From assembly GCA_003254905.1 (NCBI GenBank), contig QANU01106169.1, forward strand, positions 1 to 64,000: 64,000 nt of DNA, written 5' to 3'. This document shows positions 43,200 through 55,322 of this stretch, one piece after another; the stretch's first letter is position 1; each line of letters starts with the position of its first letter. The notes below the pieces were generated by a model. That model saw only the letters and a list, made by a program, of their open reading frames with translations, did no database searches and had not been told where the DNA came from. Source of the stretch: Nissolia schottii (taxonomy: Eukaryota > Streptophyta > Magnoliopsida > Fabales > Fabaceae). Made by a program: the position numbers and the translations under genes.

Positions 43200-45087
43200 G
43201 TGAGGCACTCTGCTTTAATTTAACATTGTTTTTCTTGTCTGCTATAAATGTAATAAATGATTTTAGTTAATAAGCTTCCATTTCTGTTGACTTGTTTCAT
43301 TAACTGCTAATTCTTCACTAGTCAGTCTACCTTTTTGACGCTTGCTTTTTGAAGCTTGTTAGGGTGGTTCTGGAGGCTACTTCCGGATCTTGTTTTGAAT
43401 AAACCAAATTATACATAAACAACAATTGTACAAATTATTACTGAGATTGTTTTATTCTTATCAAATATTTATCAAACTTTCACCCAATATTACTGAGTGT
43501 TCCTCACTTCAAAAAAAAAAAATGTAATTTAACATTTTATTAATTTAAAATTTGTTAAACAAGCATAAAAATGTTCATATCAAAATCTTAATTTATGTTT
43601 GATTATCTAGTTTTTCCAATTTTTATTTCGAAAAATTGAATTCCTAAATTACATAGTTATTTAGAGTTCTTTTACCTTTTTAAGTTTAAATTTAGGAATT
43701 CAATTTATTAAATGAGAATTGCGAAAACTATGTAACCAAACATAAATAAAGGTTTAGTTATAAACATTCTTATAATTATTTAACAATTTGTAAGTTTATA
43801 TAATAATAACTTGCATTCTTTTTAGAGCGAAGGAACATGGTGCCACTAGGGGTACCAAAGAATTCGCCTTTAATTAAAAGTTAAAATTATTTTACTAAAA
43901 ATTACTACAATATAGTGAATTTGTGTCTATATATATAGAGAGAGAGAGAGAGAGATAAATGGAGCAGCTTTTGGAAAATAACATCAACAGCAATTAAACT
44001 TAACCGCGGTTAGTGCAATACAAGTACAAGATTAATTTCAGAAGGAGGCTAGTAATTGTGAATACTTGGTTAGTTTGTCATTTTAGGGAGGCAAGAGTGA
44101 GATCGTTGCAAAAGTCGCAGAAGCTAACAATATGTTGAGCACAACACTGAGGCGAAAGCCCTCATACAGTGAAACCGCGGAGATGCTCAATGTGACTGTT
44201 TCCACTGTAAGGCTTGTTTCTGAAAGAAGCAGGTCGCCGATTTCATTGGACAAAGCTGCAACTGATCGAGGCAACATGAAACTTCAGGTTCTTTAAGAAC
44301 TTCATTCTTATGTTGTATAATGAGTAACTAGACATTGGATGGATTCTTTATTAACATCTGTGGTCATATATTGATTGGTGTTTCAAGAAGCAGTTAATGT
44401 CAGTTAAAGCTTTTACATGGTCCAATTAGCATGTCGTGTATGTACTTTCAAGAATATATATACCATTTGTTTACCGACGAGAATAGCTGGTCTAGCTAAT
44501 TACTAATTGGCAAGTCGTCTCAACCAGTAAAATTCACATTAGAGAATGGCAGCATAAAGTGCTATTCGAGAGGGGAAATTTTTTGATGACTAGGTGAAGT
44601 GGAGCAAGACAAGAGTTGATTATTCTGTATTACGGAAAATATATCTACTTAACTGCAGGAAGACGTTTTAACATGCTTGATCTTTATAAAATTATCAAAC
44701 TATATAGGAATTAACAATCAAATTGAGTCCGACATATATTCTTTGTACGTCCTATACAACGAAAGTATGAATTATTGGTCATAACATAATGTTTAACTAA
44801 CATAAATGCAGGAGATTATACCAGGGGCAGTTGAAATGATTCCAGAGAAGATGGTTGAGCGGCAGCTAGTGAAGCAAGAGGTGGTGAAGCTTCTTAACAC
44901 ACTAACCAAGAGGGAGGCAGAGATCGTAAGATTACACTTCGGAATCAATGGAGAGACCCCTCGGTCTTGTGAGGAGATAGGACGACTGTTGAAGCTATCA
45001 AGGGAAAGAGTCAGACAGATTAAAGCCATTGCACTGTCAAAATTGCAACGTTCCAATATTGTAGATAGTCTAAAGTTCTATGTATAG
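41979..45087 (+). CDS. SIG4: Plastid RNA polymerase sigma-70 factor, SIG4-like
   Basis: Sigma factors direct the plastid-encoded RNA polymerase to chloroplast promoters. Five exons join in frame: 41979-42380, 42722-42943, 43059-43199, 44087-44287, 44812-45087 (1242 bp with stop, 413 codons). All introns are GT-AG in phase 0. The Ser/Thr-rich, acid-poor first 40 residues look like a chloroplast transit peptide. Region 1.2 is [18 protein letters not shown], region 2 has [18 protein letters not shown] and [13 protein letters not shown], and region 4 has the helix-turn-helix [19 protein letters not shown]. Its size fits plant SIG4 (about 420) rather than the longer SIG1, 2, 3, 5 and 6. It stands alone, head to head with SMC5 across 15 kb of repeats. 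I am sure of the family and less of the paralogue. Confidence 0.88.
43202..44086. other. SIG4 intron 3
   Basis: 885-bp intron with nothing coding. At 43615-43760 there is an imperfect inverted repeat (aaattgaattcctaaattacatag against ctatgtaaccaaac..., with tttaggaattcaattta) that could be a small MITE. An AG microsatellite lies at 43938-43955. Confidence 0.5.
44087..45087 (+). CDS. SIG4: SIG4 exons 4-5: regions 3 and 4
   Basis: Exon 4 (44087-44287) is region 3: [19 protein letters not shown] and [17 protein letters not shown], ending CAG/GTTCTT. Exon 5 (44812-45087) is region 4 with [19 protein letters not shown], the DNA-contacting helix-turn-helix and the end DSLKFYV, stop TAG at 45085-45087. 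Region 4.2 binds the -35 element of plastid promoters. Confidence 0.9.
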
Positions 45088-46128
45088 AAAGATGTTTTAG
45101 TGGTTTAGGTTACTGAGTGAAAACAAAGAAAATAAGATCAAAGTGTTGGAGGCAAGGCAGCAAGACCATATAATTAGGGAATCAAGAACGTTGCGAATTA
45201 AGCTTTAATATACTTTTGATCTTTTTAAAATACCAAATTTTGGTTTTAGTCTGTTCAAAGTCTTTATTTTGGTTTTTGGTCAAATCCTATCCTATTAATA
45301 CCATAAAAACCATTAAACCCAATAGTGGAATTGTTGACTTGGCATTCCACAATAATTCTGGCTTCCCGCTTAAGTTCAGCTTTATTAAAATAATAAGAAT
45401 AATTATCTCATTGTTATGTGGCTAGGGGCACAGAAAGTAATTAATACAGAATGGGAAGGGCAATACACTAAGGGCGCAATAGAACCAGTTATGCCAGAAG
45501 TACAAGAAAATGAAGGCACACAAGCACATGGGCTAGGCCGGGGCCACAAGAGGAAACACACCAACACCAGGCTGCAGGGGTATGCTGTGGGATAAAAGGG
45601 AGAAAAAGCTTCATGAGGAATTAACTATGATACGATACCCTCAACTCTTTCTTCCTGAAATCTCTTCTCCACTCAGCTGATGATTCCAATCTATACTCAT
45701 GCAGGTATGATAGAGGTCGATAGTTCATTATGCTTCCCCCACTCTTCTGGTTACTCTCCTTGTAGCTTTTTCATTGCTATTCATTAGATATACTGTTTTA
45801 TTACCATTTCTGTTATCCTGCTGCTGTACTTCGAACCTGAGATATCAATTTGTTGTCCCTATTTGAGTTTTACTTGCGATAATTGATAATTGAGAAACGT
45901 GGTGCCCCACTCATTCCCTCCTTAATCACACATTCAATTTAAGCATGTAGACATCCTCTCCAACAATAAAAGCTCTTATGAAACAGAAGTTAATACTGTC
46001 CATTGAATGGAGTAGTCTACAAAGTCATTCCACCAATTGGCAAAGATTTCTTTGTCAAGAATTGTAATATATTGTTTTTCCGTGAATCAGAATACTGGCT
46101 TTCAGTAGGAAAAACCGATATTAGTAAG
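45088..46128. other. Intergenic sequence after SIG4
   Basis: Holds the 3' untranslated region of SIG4 at its start. 45200-45300 (aaaataccaaattttggttttag and tcttattttggtttttggtc-like words) resembles the half-end of a TIR element of the type at 37967. 45560-45720 has an LTR-like look (ggataaaaggga, then CT-rich), without a provable pair. Confidence 0.4.
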
Positions 46129-46703
46129 GTTGTCAAACTTGAAAGTTTAAGTAAACTCGTGAAGGTTTTGTAAACTCGAATCTTACACTCGACTCGTAAA
46201 CTCGTAAGAGTTTATATAGGTAAAAAATATGTTATAAGCAATATAATTAGGAACTAAACATGATTAAATTTTGTATTCATAATTGACATTGAATAATGTT
46301 AACTTTAAAATAAAATAAATGAGAAAAATATCATAAGATATACCTTAATGCATGACACTTAGTTATGTTATACTTTATTCTGTGTATATATTACTTTATA
46401 ATTTGATAAAACATAACTCAATTATGATAAATATATAAAATCGGCTTAGTAAACTCAATAGATATTGTCTAATACACACAAAGTCAACTAAGTATCTAAA
46501 AAAGTTACCAAATTTATACATCTTAAGATAAACTCGTAAACTCGTAGGTAGATTTTAACTCGTAAACTCGCTAGTAAAATCGAGAGTCTACTTAAACTCG
46601 TACGAGTTTGCAAAAAAAGATTTTACATGAGTATTAACTCGTTTTGTGTAGTGAAATCGTAAACTCTTACGAGTTTACGAGTTAACTCGAAAGTTAATAA
46701 CCA
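46129..46703. repeat. MITE-like element rich in TAAACTCG words
   Basis: The left end (aggttgtcaaacttgaaag) and the reversed right end (tggttattaactttcgagtt) are complementary with gaps. The word aaactcgtaaactcg and its reverse acgagtttacgagtt recur at least ten times near both ends. Such subterminal motif arrays are typical binding sites of hAT- or CACTA-type transposases. There is no coding capacity. Confidence 0.6.
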
Positions 46704-48114
46704 TGGATATTAGCATTATACTGTTAACCAGACATATGTTTGAACTGCACAGTCACAAAATAAAATATAATATTAGTGTCAGGTAATAAGATAAAAATAG
46801 TCCAGTCAGCTAATAGGACGAAATGACAGTCAATTTATCCGACAGTCATCTATTAGTCCAGTCACGTGCATCCTTTCAATGACTTTATACATTTACACAA
46901 GCAAACCTTTTCCCCCTTTTTAGATTCAGCAGGGATGAACTTGCTCTCCCTCTCTTTTCTCCTATTTTATTTCATTTTCCACTCATTTTCACTTTTACAA
47001 TTCAAATCACACGAGAAAAAGCAAAAAACACAAACTATTTCTTCTCTCTCTTCTATGAACTTCAAAAACTTCATCTTCTTCCTCTCAAAGCCTGCAGATC
47101 CGTGGGCTTCCAACTCCACTTTCACCCTCATAAACTCTTCCAATCCTTACATGCTCTTCACAAAAATTAAAGTCCACTTCATCCTCTACAAAAAGACATC
47201 CTTTGTTTGCATTTTAGGTGAGTTTTCTATGCATCTTTGTGCACAAATCTTTGGCTATGTTTTCCATGTTTATATATGTGATTCTTCTCACTTTCCTCTT
47301 CAAGAAAATTTATTGGTAATACAAGTCCTTGAAAAATTTAGTCATGGCTAGGGTTTAGGGTTCTCTGTGTTTGTTTTCATTGCTAGCTACATATTTGAGT
47401 TTCTTGCAAGATTTTCAAGACTTTTTAACAAAAAAGTTTGGTTTAAAAATGAGTTTTTCTTCAAGCTGGAACTACTGTATTCTTATGTTTTCCAGGGTTC
47501 CTTGAGGTTATTTTGCAATCTAGTTACATATTTAGCTTCATTATGAGATTCTAAGCATCTTTTGTGAAATAGATTTTTGAAAAAAAAATGATTTTTGTGA
47601 TTAGTTGGGGTTTTCTAAGAGCATTTCAGTTTTGGCATGGTTTTAGTTTCCTTGAGTTTGTTTTTGGTGTTTGGTGATGGATTAGAGTGTCTTCGACACC
47701 TTAAGCGTGAACTAGAATATTGGTTTTGAAAGAAGTGCAAAGTTGATGAACTTGTGCACTTTCTAAAGCAAATCGGTTTTGGTGTGTGCTTAGGGTTAGA
47801 AATTGATTTAGTGAAAAGTGTTATGGTTTTGGATTCTTTGAAATATTTGAGTATGTCTTTGTGTAGAAAGTTTTGATGAAAAATCAATCCTATGATGTCA
47901 ATGAGAGCTCCATGGATTCGGCCATAGAGGAGTCCCTAGTGCTTGGATTTGTTTTTATGAAAATGGTTATGTTTTCAAGTACTTTATGTTTTATGACCAC
48001 TTTGATGTTCAAAGGTTTCAAAAGGAATGAGTTTTAATCAAGTTAAGGCTCTCATTGTGAATTGGCTACAATGATCTCTCGAGTGATTTGAGTTGGATAA
48101 GTAGCTAAAAATCC
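46704..48114. other. Gene-free stretch before the second repeat nest
   Basis: A pyrimidine-rich plus-strand frame at 46866-47351 has no domain I know and looks like a CT-rich leader rather than a protein. 47210-47230 (ttttaggtgagttttc) would pass for a splice donor, so a lost leader exon is possible. Nothing else is recognised. Confidence 0.35.
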
Positions 48115-48327
48115 AGATTTTATTGAAGAAGGCGGTAAAGCTGGTTGGCTTCCAGCTAGGTGGTCAGGCTAACCTTTGGTACAAGGAATTTTAGGATGAT
48201 AAGAAGAATGGACCACCACTTACTTGGGAGGAATTCTCCACAATCGAGGGTCATTCAATAAGACAATAGTCGGAGCTTGGGAAAGACAAGATATACCGGA
48301 CCATGGTGCTAGACTTGTGGCAAGCCA
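48115..48327 (+). mobile_element. Scrap of Ty3/gypsy gag
   Basis: The frame reads LKKAVKLVGFQLGGQANLWY, then KEF, a stop, then GPPLTWEEFSTI, a pattern seen in the capsid region of gypsy gag (substrate-like WEEF motif). It directly precedes the long LTR starting at 48328 and was probably a target for its insertion. Confidence 0.5.
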
Positions 48328-51300
48328 TGTAACATTCCACTTTTCTTAGCAACTATTTCGCGTATTAAATATATACACACACACACACACACACACACGA
48401 GTGATTTATTAGGACTGAGAATTTTAAATCACTATTATATTTTTGGTAATTACAGTTAAGGTAAAAATTTTGAGTTTGAGCGAAATTCTGCGAAATCTAG
48501 GATTTATTTATCTTTCGTCATCGGAATTTAATTCCGTATCAAGGGTATTTGTGAAACACACTTTTACGAAAGTTGACTCTTGAATACCTTTAGTGTATTT
48601 AAAATCCTTATTAGAAAATTTAGTAGAATGTGTTTTCATGTTTAGAAAATTTTATAGGATATTCGTTAAATCACCACGCACGTACGGCAACACGTACTTG
48701 GAAATTTAACGACCAAACACAATCAAACACATTATCCATCATGTCCTTATTAATACAATTTCCCTTCCAAAATTCAGTTCCAGTCGTGGAACTACAAGGC
48801 TTCACCCCCCAAAGTTAATTAATTTATTCCTAGCTTAAGCAATCATTACCTTACACCATACCTTTCACTATTCAAACACTATACCCACACTATTCACTAT
48901 TTATCTATTATAATCAATTTTCCCCTAAAATTTCTTGCCCTTTCAACCGTAGCTCTCTCCCCTAAATTTAATTAATTTTCCCCCAAAAGTGATTCAATGC
49001 TTGCCCCAAAATTGGACAAGAATAATCACACTTTCTTACACTCTTCTATCCTATCACCTTACACTCTTCAAATCACTCATTCTCACTAATCACACACACC
49101 AACACGGCACACAACCTCTGCATGACAGCCCTCACTCATTTCACACACACCAACTCTCTTACAAATTTACTTACACACACCATATTTTCCACTATTACAC
49201 TTCTTTAAATTAATTCAATTTTCCCTCGAAAAATCTGCTCCCCCGTAGCCCCTTCTTCACTTCCTTGGAGAATTGTCATTCTTCATTTCTCTATAAATAC
49301 AAGACCAACCAAGGCTTAGAAGACCACTTCCTCTTCTTCTTAAAATTCCTTTTTGCTTCCTTGTTTCCTTAGGCTAAGAAAACCAAAATACACACACATT
49401 GCACTCTCCTCTTCACTTCTTCATTTTCTTCCTTTAGCAACAAAGCAAGAACACCACATTATCATCCCTTAAACTTCATCTCATTTCCCTCACAAAGCCT
49501 TGAATCAACACACCATCATCCTCACAAACTTTCTCTCATTTCCCCTCATCAAAAATCGTAGCCACCCTCCATCTTTCTCTCAAGTTTTTCCCTTGAGAAA
49601 AGTGATCAAGCAAGCTTTGGAAGCACCAAGGCTCTCCAAGGGACTTCCTCTCAAAGTTTCTTAAATTTTCTCAAAATCTTCTTAAGTGTGGGTAATCCAA
49701 GAACCCACCACTTGAGTGGCCTATTTAAGATTATTGTTTTGTAAATATTTGCTTGTCATAGTGTTGAGAAACTAAGTGGTGCTTTTGTGTCTTAGGGATA
49801 CGGGTATGCATGGGTGTGTGGAATGCTTCTAACAAAGTTTTATAAGTGAAAAATATAAGTCCTAGAGTGGAAAAAGGGAGAAATATTTTCAATTTTTAAA
49901 GGAGAAACTTAGGAGAATATTATGGTTAAGAGTTGTAGAGGATGGTGTGAATAGGGTTTTATTAGTGCCTGATAGCAAAAGAATAAAAGAAAATCAAGTG
50001 TATGAGAGTATAAAAAGGAAGGTGAGTATTCGGTTGTAGTAGGACAAGAGTGAGAGGTATTAGGGTTTTAGTGTTTTTAATGGTAAAAGAGAAAAGGAAA
50101 TACAAGGGTATGAGTTACATGAGAGTATAAGAACAAACAAGAAAGTTAAAATGAGTATGTAGGTAAGACATGGATTCGGGCTCGAGAGAGAAGAATGAGG
50201 TAAATAAGATTTAAAAGTATAAGTGTGAGTATAAGAGAAACGAAAGTTTGTAAGAAACCTCAAGATAGTTTTACGAGTGAGAGATTTCACAAGTCCCTAA
50301 GAAATAAGTATGTCTCGAAAACACTAGCGCACCTTAGTTTATGATTATGATTACCATGTGAAAATAACTGTATTTGATGTGTTATATATTTACTATTATG
50401 CATCATGAGGAAATGGGTTGTCATTAGAGTGCTAGGACAACCGTAGATAACTAAAAGTTAAATCACGTAACTATGGAAAGATAATAACTGAATGTAGGAA
50501 ACAAACAAGATCTTAAGAAGGCTCCAACTACAATGGGCCCGGAATACCTTGACGATATGTATTTAGCTATATAATATAAAATCCCTTCTCTTGGCATGTT
50601 GACGGACACGTCCCTCACCATCCCATAAGAGGAATGGTTAATGATAAGAAATCAAGCTTAAACTTGCTATGAAAGAAAGTTAATGCCCAAAAAGACAAAC
50701 GGAAAAAGAAAGTGTATGATACAAGAGAAAGAGAGTTTATGTTATGTATGCAAAATATGCTACGCAATGCACGAAAGATTAGAGGGCAAGAATTTGATAC
50801 GAGAACATGAAGTCCACCCCCAGCTTATTTAAGAGCCCCTCACCATCCTACATGCAGGGAAAATCACTTTATATATATGTGTGTGTGTGTGTGTATATAT
50901 ATATTATGCTAATGCATCTGTGGTTCGCTACCACCTCAGGTATGAGCTCAGTCTTTTTAAAGTACGATTACGGAGCAGGTTGTACACAGCAAGGGGATGA
51001 CGATCCCACTAAGTACATGGGGGGAAGGACAAGAAGGATATTGTCCCAATGGAAATACCTGACAGGACACATAAGAGAACTCCCAAATCCCTTCATGCAT
51101 AAGTTACGTGATGTATGTATATAATGTATGTAAGGCAATGTCGAGTGAAGAAGTCTTCACAAGACTGCCTCTACGAGGCTTATACGATACGTGAGTACGT
51201 GATCATCTGTGACGCTACTCAAGCGAATAGGAATAGAAAGCACGACGACTTATCCTTTATAGGTAATGCAAAGATTAGAAATTCTCCAGTCACCCAGTAA

Positions 51301-51557
51301 ATTAGATAAAGTTACTCAAGACTAGTATAGAATAAAATAAGTAGGGATTCTTGTGTACTTTGACACCGCGAAACCTCCTAAGCCGCCTGGATCATAAATG
51401 AATCGAAAATGGATAGTTATGTCCCATAGGATTTCAACTGAGAACACAATGTTCTCACCCCATTTGTTTATGATTACAGATGGAAAACTTCCTGGGGAGA
51501 CACGGGGACTCGTATCCTGCATTCGAGCATGAGGACTGACCTCGCCACGAGGGTCGT
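48328..51557 (+). mobile_element. Long-LTR family copy (forward, 3' truncated)
   Basis: It starts TGTAACATTCC and carries an AC microsatellite (48371-48400), a TATA box (ctataaatac, 49291-49300) and the leader text gatcaagcaagcttt also present in the copy at 34022 (34997-35010). It runs to the equivalent of about 37045 in that copy and stops at 51557, where a reverse copy begins. Compared with 27340-29296 it lacks the acidic reading frame and the 3' end. Confidence 0.75.
49291..49300 (+). promoter_or_regulatory. TATA box of the long LTR at 48328
   Basis: ctataaatac, about 960 bp into the LTR, followed by an A/C-rich leader. It occupies the same context as the box at 34771. Confidence 0.6.
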
Positions 51558-52029
51558 TGTAACACCCTAGCTAATGGGTTTGTGCTTAAGTCGTAAACCA
51601 TGCTTACTAGGTTGTTATCTGCTTGGTAGTATTGGTTATAGTCCTTAATTATCATTGAAAATAATTCTTTACTCAAAAATATGGACCGATTTGAAATTTT
51701 CTTAACTAGTGATTATTGTCATGAAATTAGGAGCCATGCAAGTGCGAAACATATAATACAATCGATAGAGCCTTACGACGTAATGATCATCAATCGAGTT
51801 AAATGATAATCAAGAAAATAGGCAAACAAAGATAAAATAATGTAACAACTGGTGGTCCATTACATATAATCAACAATAAATTACATAGATTGTTCAAAAG
51901 TTTAATATACATGCAACATGATACAAAAAGGAACTGCAAACTGTAAAACTAGGGACTGATGTAGTATTATCCATTGAGTCCGTACAAAATATCACGTGGG
52001 ACAGTACAAAATATACTCCTACTTCGCCA

Positions 52030-52425
52030 CTATTCCTCCAAGTCGTCTTCCGGGTCTTCGTCCTCTTCCTGCTCCTCTAAGTCTTCTACCATGTCTGCTG
52101 GGGAATTTGGGATCGACGAGTCATTGTCCCCCTCGACCTCCCTGGCGGTCTCGGGAACCGTGAATAGATCGCGATGTGCCGTGGAGGGTCTTGCCTTAGC
52201 ATCGTGAGTGCGAAGGGCGAGGCGACATCTGAAGAGGGGGTTGACCAGCTTCCTTGGTCCACGATGGTAAAAGTGAGTCCGTGAAGGAGGTGGTAAAGAG
52301 TTCGGGTCAACCTCTACGTACTTCTTGTACGGTGGAGGCTCCTCATCGTCATCGTCGAGGATAATCGGAGTAGCGGGTGTTGATCCGGGGCCCGTGGGGG
52401 GTGGCGCTGATACTAGCAGGGAGTG
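52030..52425 (-). CDS. Acidic reading frame inside the reverse long LTR
   Basis: Read on the minus strand, 132 codons are open, from a TGA at 52428-52426 to a TAG at 52032-52030. The order is a Pro-rich start, TPIILDDDDEEPPPYKKYV, then RGPRKLVNPLFRCRLALRT, then an acidic tail (VEDLEEQEEDEDPEDDLEE). It aligns through its middle and tail with 28306-28716. There is no convincing start Met near its beginning, so it is a relic. The function of the family is unknown to me. Confidence 0.5.
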   Translation of the reverse strand, partial: HSLLVSAPPPTGPGSTPATPIILDDDDEEPPPYKKYVEVDPNSLPPPSRTHFYHRGPRKLVNPLFRCRLALRTHDAKARPSTAHRDLFTVPETAREVEGDNDSSIPNSPADMVEDLEEQEEDEDPEDDLEE

Positions 52426-52803
52426 TCACGGAGCTCTAGCAGGTAGGCACATGCATATCCCCGTGACGACCTCGGTGATGGGATAACTCTGCCAGGTCGT
52501 GCTCTGCGATAGGGTCTGATCTGTTGGAGGGATACTCGTCGACATCATCTAGAATCACAAGCGAGTGGGGGTGAGAACATTTCATTCTCAATGGAATAAC
52601 TCCAAGCCTGTACTATTCCGGGTTAGCTCGATTATGATCCAAGCCGCTCTGAAGGTCTCTAAGTGCCATGCATACTAACTCTTCCTATTTCTTATTTTAT
52701 TCTTCCCTAATCCAAAGCGGCTTTATCTACTTTACTAGGTGTCGGGGGAAATTCTAATCTTTCATCTTATACTTAGTCGAGCTTCTCATTACTTATTCGT
52801 ATA

Positions 52804-52804
<1 letters not shown>

Positions 52805-52836
<32 letters not shown>
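52805..52836. repeat. (AT)n(AC)n microsatellite
   Basis: Alternating AT followed by AC units in the reverse long LTR; the forward copy has the matching GT/AT run at 50868-50902. Confidence 0.85.
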
Positions 52837-53568
52837 TTGTATATCGGACAGAGGCGATCTCCTTGAAGACCTAATGCCTTACATACTTTACATACATACA
52901 TCACATAGACATCATGCATGAGGGAATAGGGGGTTCTCCTACGCGCCCTAGAGTAGTATCCTTCTCGTTACTTTATGCCCATCATTCTCCTTTGTAGTCT
53001 GTGGGACCGTCGTCCCTTGGTAGTTACAACCTACTTAGCTTTCCATATCATCGAAGACCAATCAGCGTTGTTACCTGAGTGGTAGCGAACCACAGATGTG
53101 TGAAAGCAATCTTCATCAAGCAAGGACAGGGATTAACCATCCTACTCGTAGGATGGTGAGGGGGTCCACCCTTACAGTGACGCCATGAGTGGACTCGTAC
53201 TTCTTGGACTTCTTCTTTGCTAACTTGCCATTCTTAAGGTCACCACTTGGGGACACACTTTTCTTTTTAACATCATAATGTGAAAACTTAGACTTTACTT
53301 TACTTTCTTGGGTCTGGGTCATAAAATCATTCCTTCTTGTTAGACTGGCAAGGAGCTTATCATGCTTGACTTGCCAAGAGATGGGGGATTCCCTAATATA
53401 TAACTACGTACTTTCTTCAAGGTTCATTTATAATCTTTACATAGTTAGATGATAGGTTTCTAGTGATCTACGGTTGTCCTACACCCTACTGACAACCATG
53501 TCCTCATGATGCATACTAAGGCCAGGCCAGGTCATTAATCTTCGGTCTGAGCCTGACCTGTTAACCTG

Positions 53569-54727
53569 TTTACTCACAAATGTTCATTTGTATTTACTAA
53601 AATGATAAACTTATTTTACCTTCAGTGAAACTCAAATCCAAGACCTTTGTTATTCCCAACAATGCCTTATCCACTAGACTAGCATTACTTTTTGCAACAT
53701 TTTATGCAATCATATTTATTAATATAATTTTATTATTTAATTTTTCTTTTTAAAGAAACCCTAATCTAAAGAGTCCCTAGGACTCTCCCACACTCACTCA
53801 CACTCCCATCTCATCTAAGTAATGTGAGAGAGCTTTGCTGACATTTTCCTTTTTATTTTTTGTTGGTAAAATGTCATATATCAGTGATAGACCTGACTGT
53901 ATATTTTTTTATCATAAAAAAATAAAAAATAAATATTAAAACAAAATAAAATAAAATAAAATATGCAATTTTTAATTTTTAAAAAAATAATCATAACAAA
54001 ATATTATTTTTGTTAATAACTTAATTTCTTAATATAATAATATTGTAAAGTAAAAAACTAATATATATATATATATATATATAAGTATTTCTTGAGAGAA
54101 GGGAGAGAGTTTAACTGAATATATAACATTTACTATATAACAAGCAAGAGTGTATAAATTCAATATGAATCAAAAAGACATTTTCAATAAAGAATTGAAA
54201 CTCTAAAGTTGCAAGCTGTTGGGGTCTATGCCCATAAAGAAACAAATCAAAAGAGAAGTCTGAACAACGTGAATATCCTTCATGTGAGAGGAAAATTAAG
54301 TTTTCATCTATTGATTTTATCATTAAGAAACCAAAGTCCATATTCCAAAAAAGTTTGCTAAACTTTGTTATGTATATTACCAATTCTCTTGCTTAGTATG
54401 TGATAGTAAGATCATAAATAGAATATATAACATTTGACCAACAAAAAACAAAAAGGAAAATGTCAGCAAAACTCTCTCACATTATTTATATGAGATGAGA
54501 GTGTGAGTGTGGGAGAGTCATGGAGACTCTTTAGATTATGGTTTCTTTCCAAAAAAAAATAATAAAATTATATTAAGAAATATGATTGCATAAAATGTTA
54601 CAAAAGTAATATTAGTATAGTGGATAAGGCATTGCAGGGGATGATAGAGGTATTGGGTTTGAGTCTCATTAAACTTAAAATAAGTTTATTTTTTTTAGTA
54701 AGCACAAATAAACATTTGTGAGTAAAC
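53569..54727. mobile_element. Fold-back DNA element with about 290-bp inverted ends
   Basis: GTTTACTCACAAATG at 53569 and its complement at 54727 start two inverted arms of about 290-300 bp that match with scattered changes (for example aatgccttatccacta, acattttatgcaatcatat, agactctttagatta). The 570-bp middle is AT-rich and includes an (AT)n run at 54062-54082. There is no transposase. Long inverted ends with an unrelated core suggest a non-autonomous Mutator-like or fold-back transposon. The short direct repeat needed to prove its ends was not found. Confidence 0.72.
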
Positions 54728-55322
54728 ACCCATTCCCACCCCTACCTACATTATATTTAATTGAGACAAGTTTACTACTTTTAACAACTTAAATCTTTAC
54801 TGTAGGGTCATATTACAATTCCACAATTTTATTTTAAATTAAACTCTTACTTGGTCAAAAAAAAAATCCCCAAATTAAATCCAAACCGTCCAAATGTAAA
54901 TCAACGGCTCAAACAACAGGAACCAAATTGTTCCCATACATAACTCGGTCCAAATAAGTCGGATCCTCCATATCCACCATTGTATCCTTTAGTTCCTAGA
55001 TCTTCTTAATCAAGAGCCATTCTAGAATACATATATATTTTTTCTGTATTTGTTCAGCATTTCTTTCTAGACTCTGAACAAGTCCTATCAATTTATCACC
55101 GTAATAAAACTTGAAGCCATACACAGTAAGTAGATGGAAATTAAAAATACAGAACTAAATTAAGCACTAGCATACATTGACATGCTATCTATTAATCACT
55201 TGCATTTTTTTCCTCTCTCAAGATTGTATGATTCACAGAAGAGTATAAAAGTAATTATCTAGATCATGAGCGTTTACTTACAGCTATGAATTGGCTCTAT
55301 TACAACATCTATATACCACATT
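54728..55322. other. Stretch downstream of the UPF0114 gene
   Basis: AT-rich and non-coding. It must contain the 3' untranslated end of the minus-strand UPF0114 gene. No clear polyadenylation site can be chosen by eye. Confidence 0.45.

Larger units (their letters stand above)
51558..53521 (-). mobile_element. Long-LTR family copy (reverse, 5' truncated)
   Basis: It begins TGTAACACCCTAGC, the exact reverse of the family's 3' end, at the very base where the forward copy stops. Reverse matches to that copy follow (tgagaacatttcattctca at 52571; ggtagcgaaccacagatgtg at 53081). It is cut at about 53521, just before the fold-back element, so its promoter half is missing. Confidence 0.75.

Noticed and set aside
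46866-47351. 161-codon plus-strand frame
   Set aside because: Biased, CT-rich composition, no family resemblance and no splice-supported extension.
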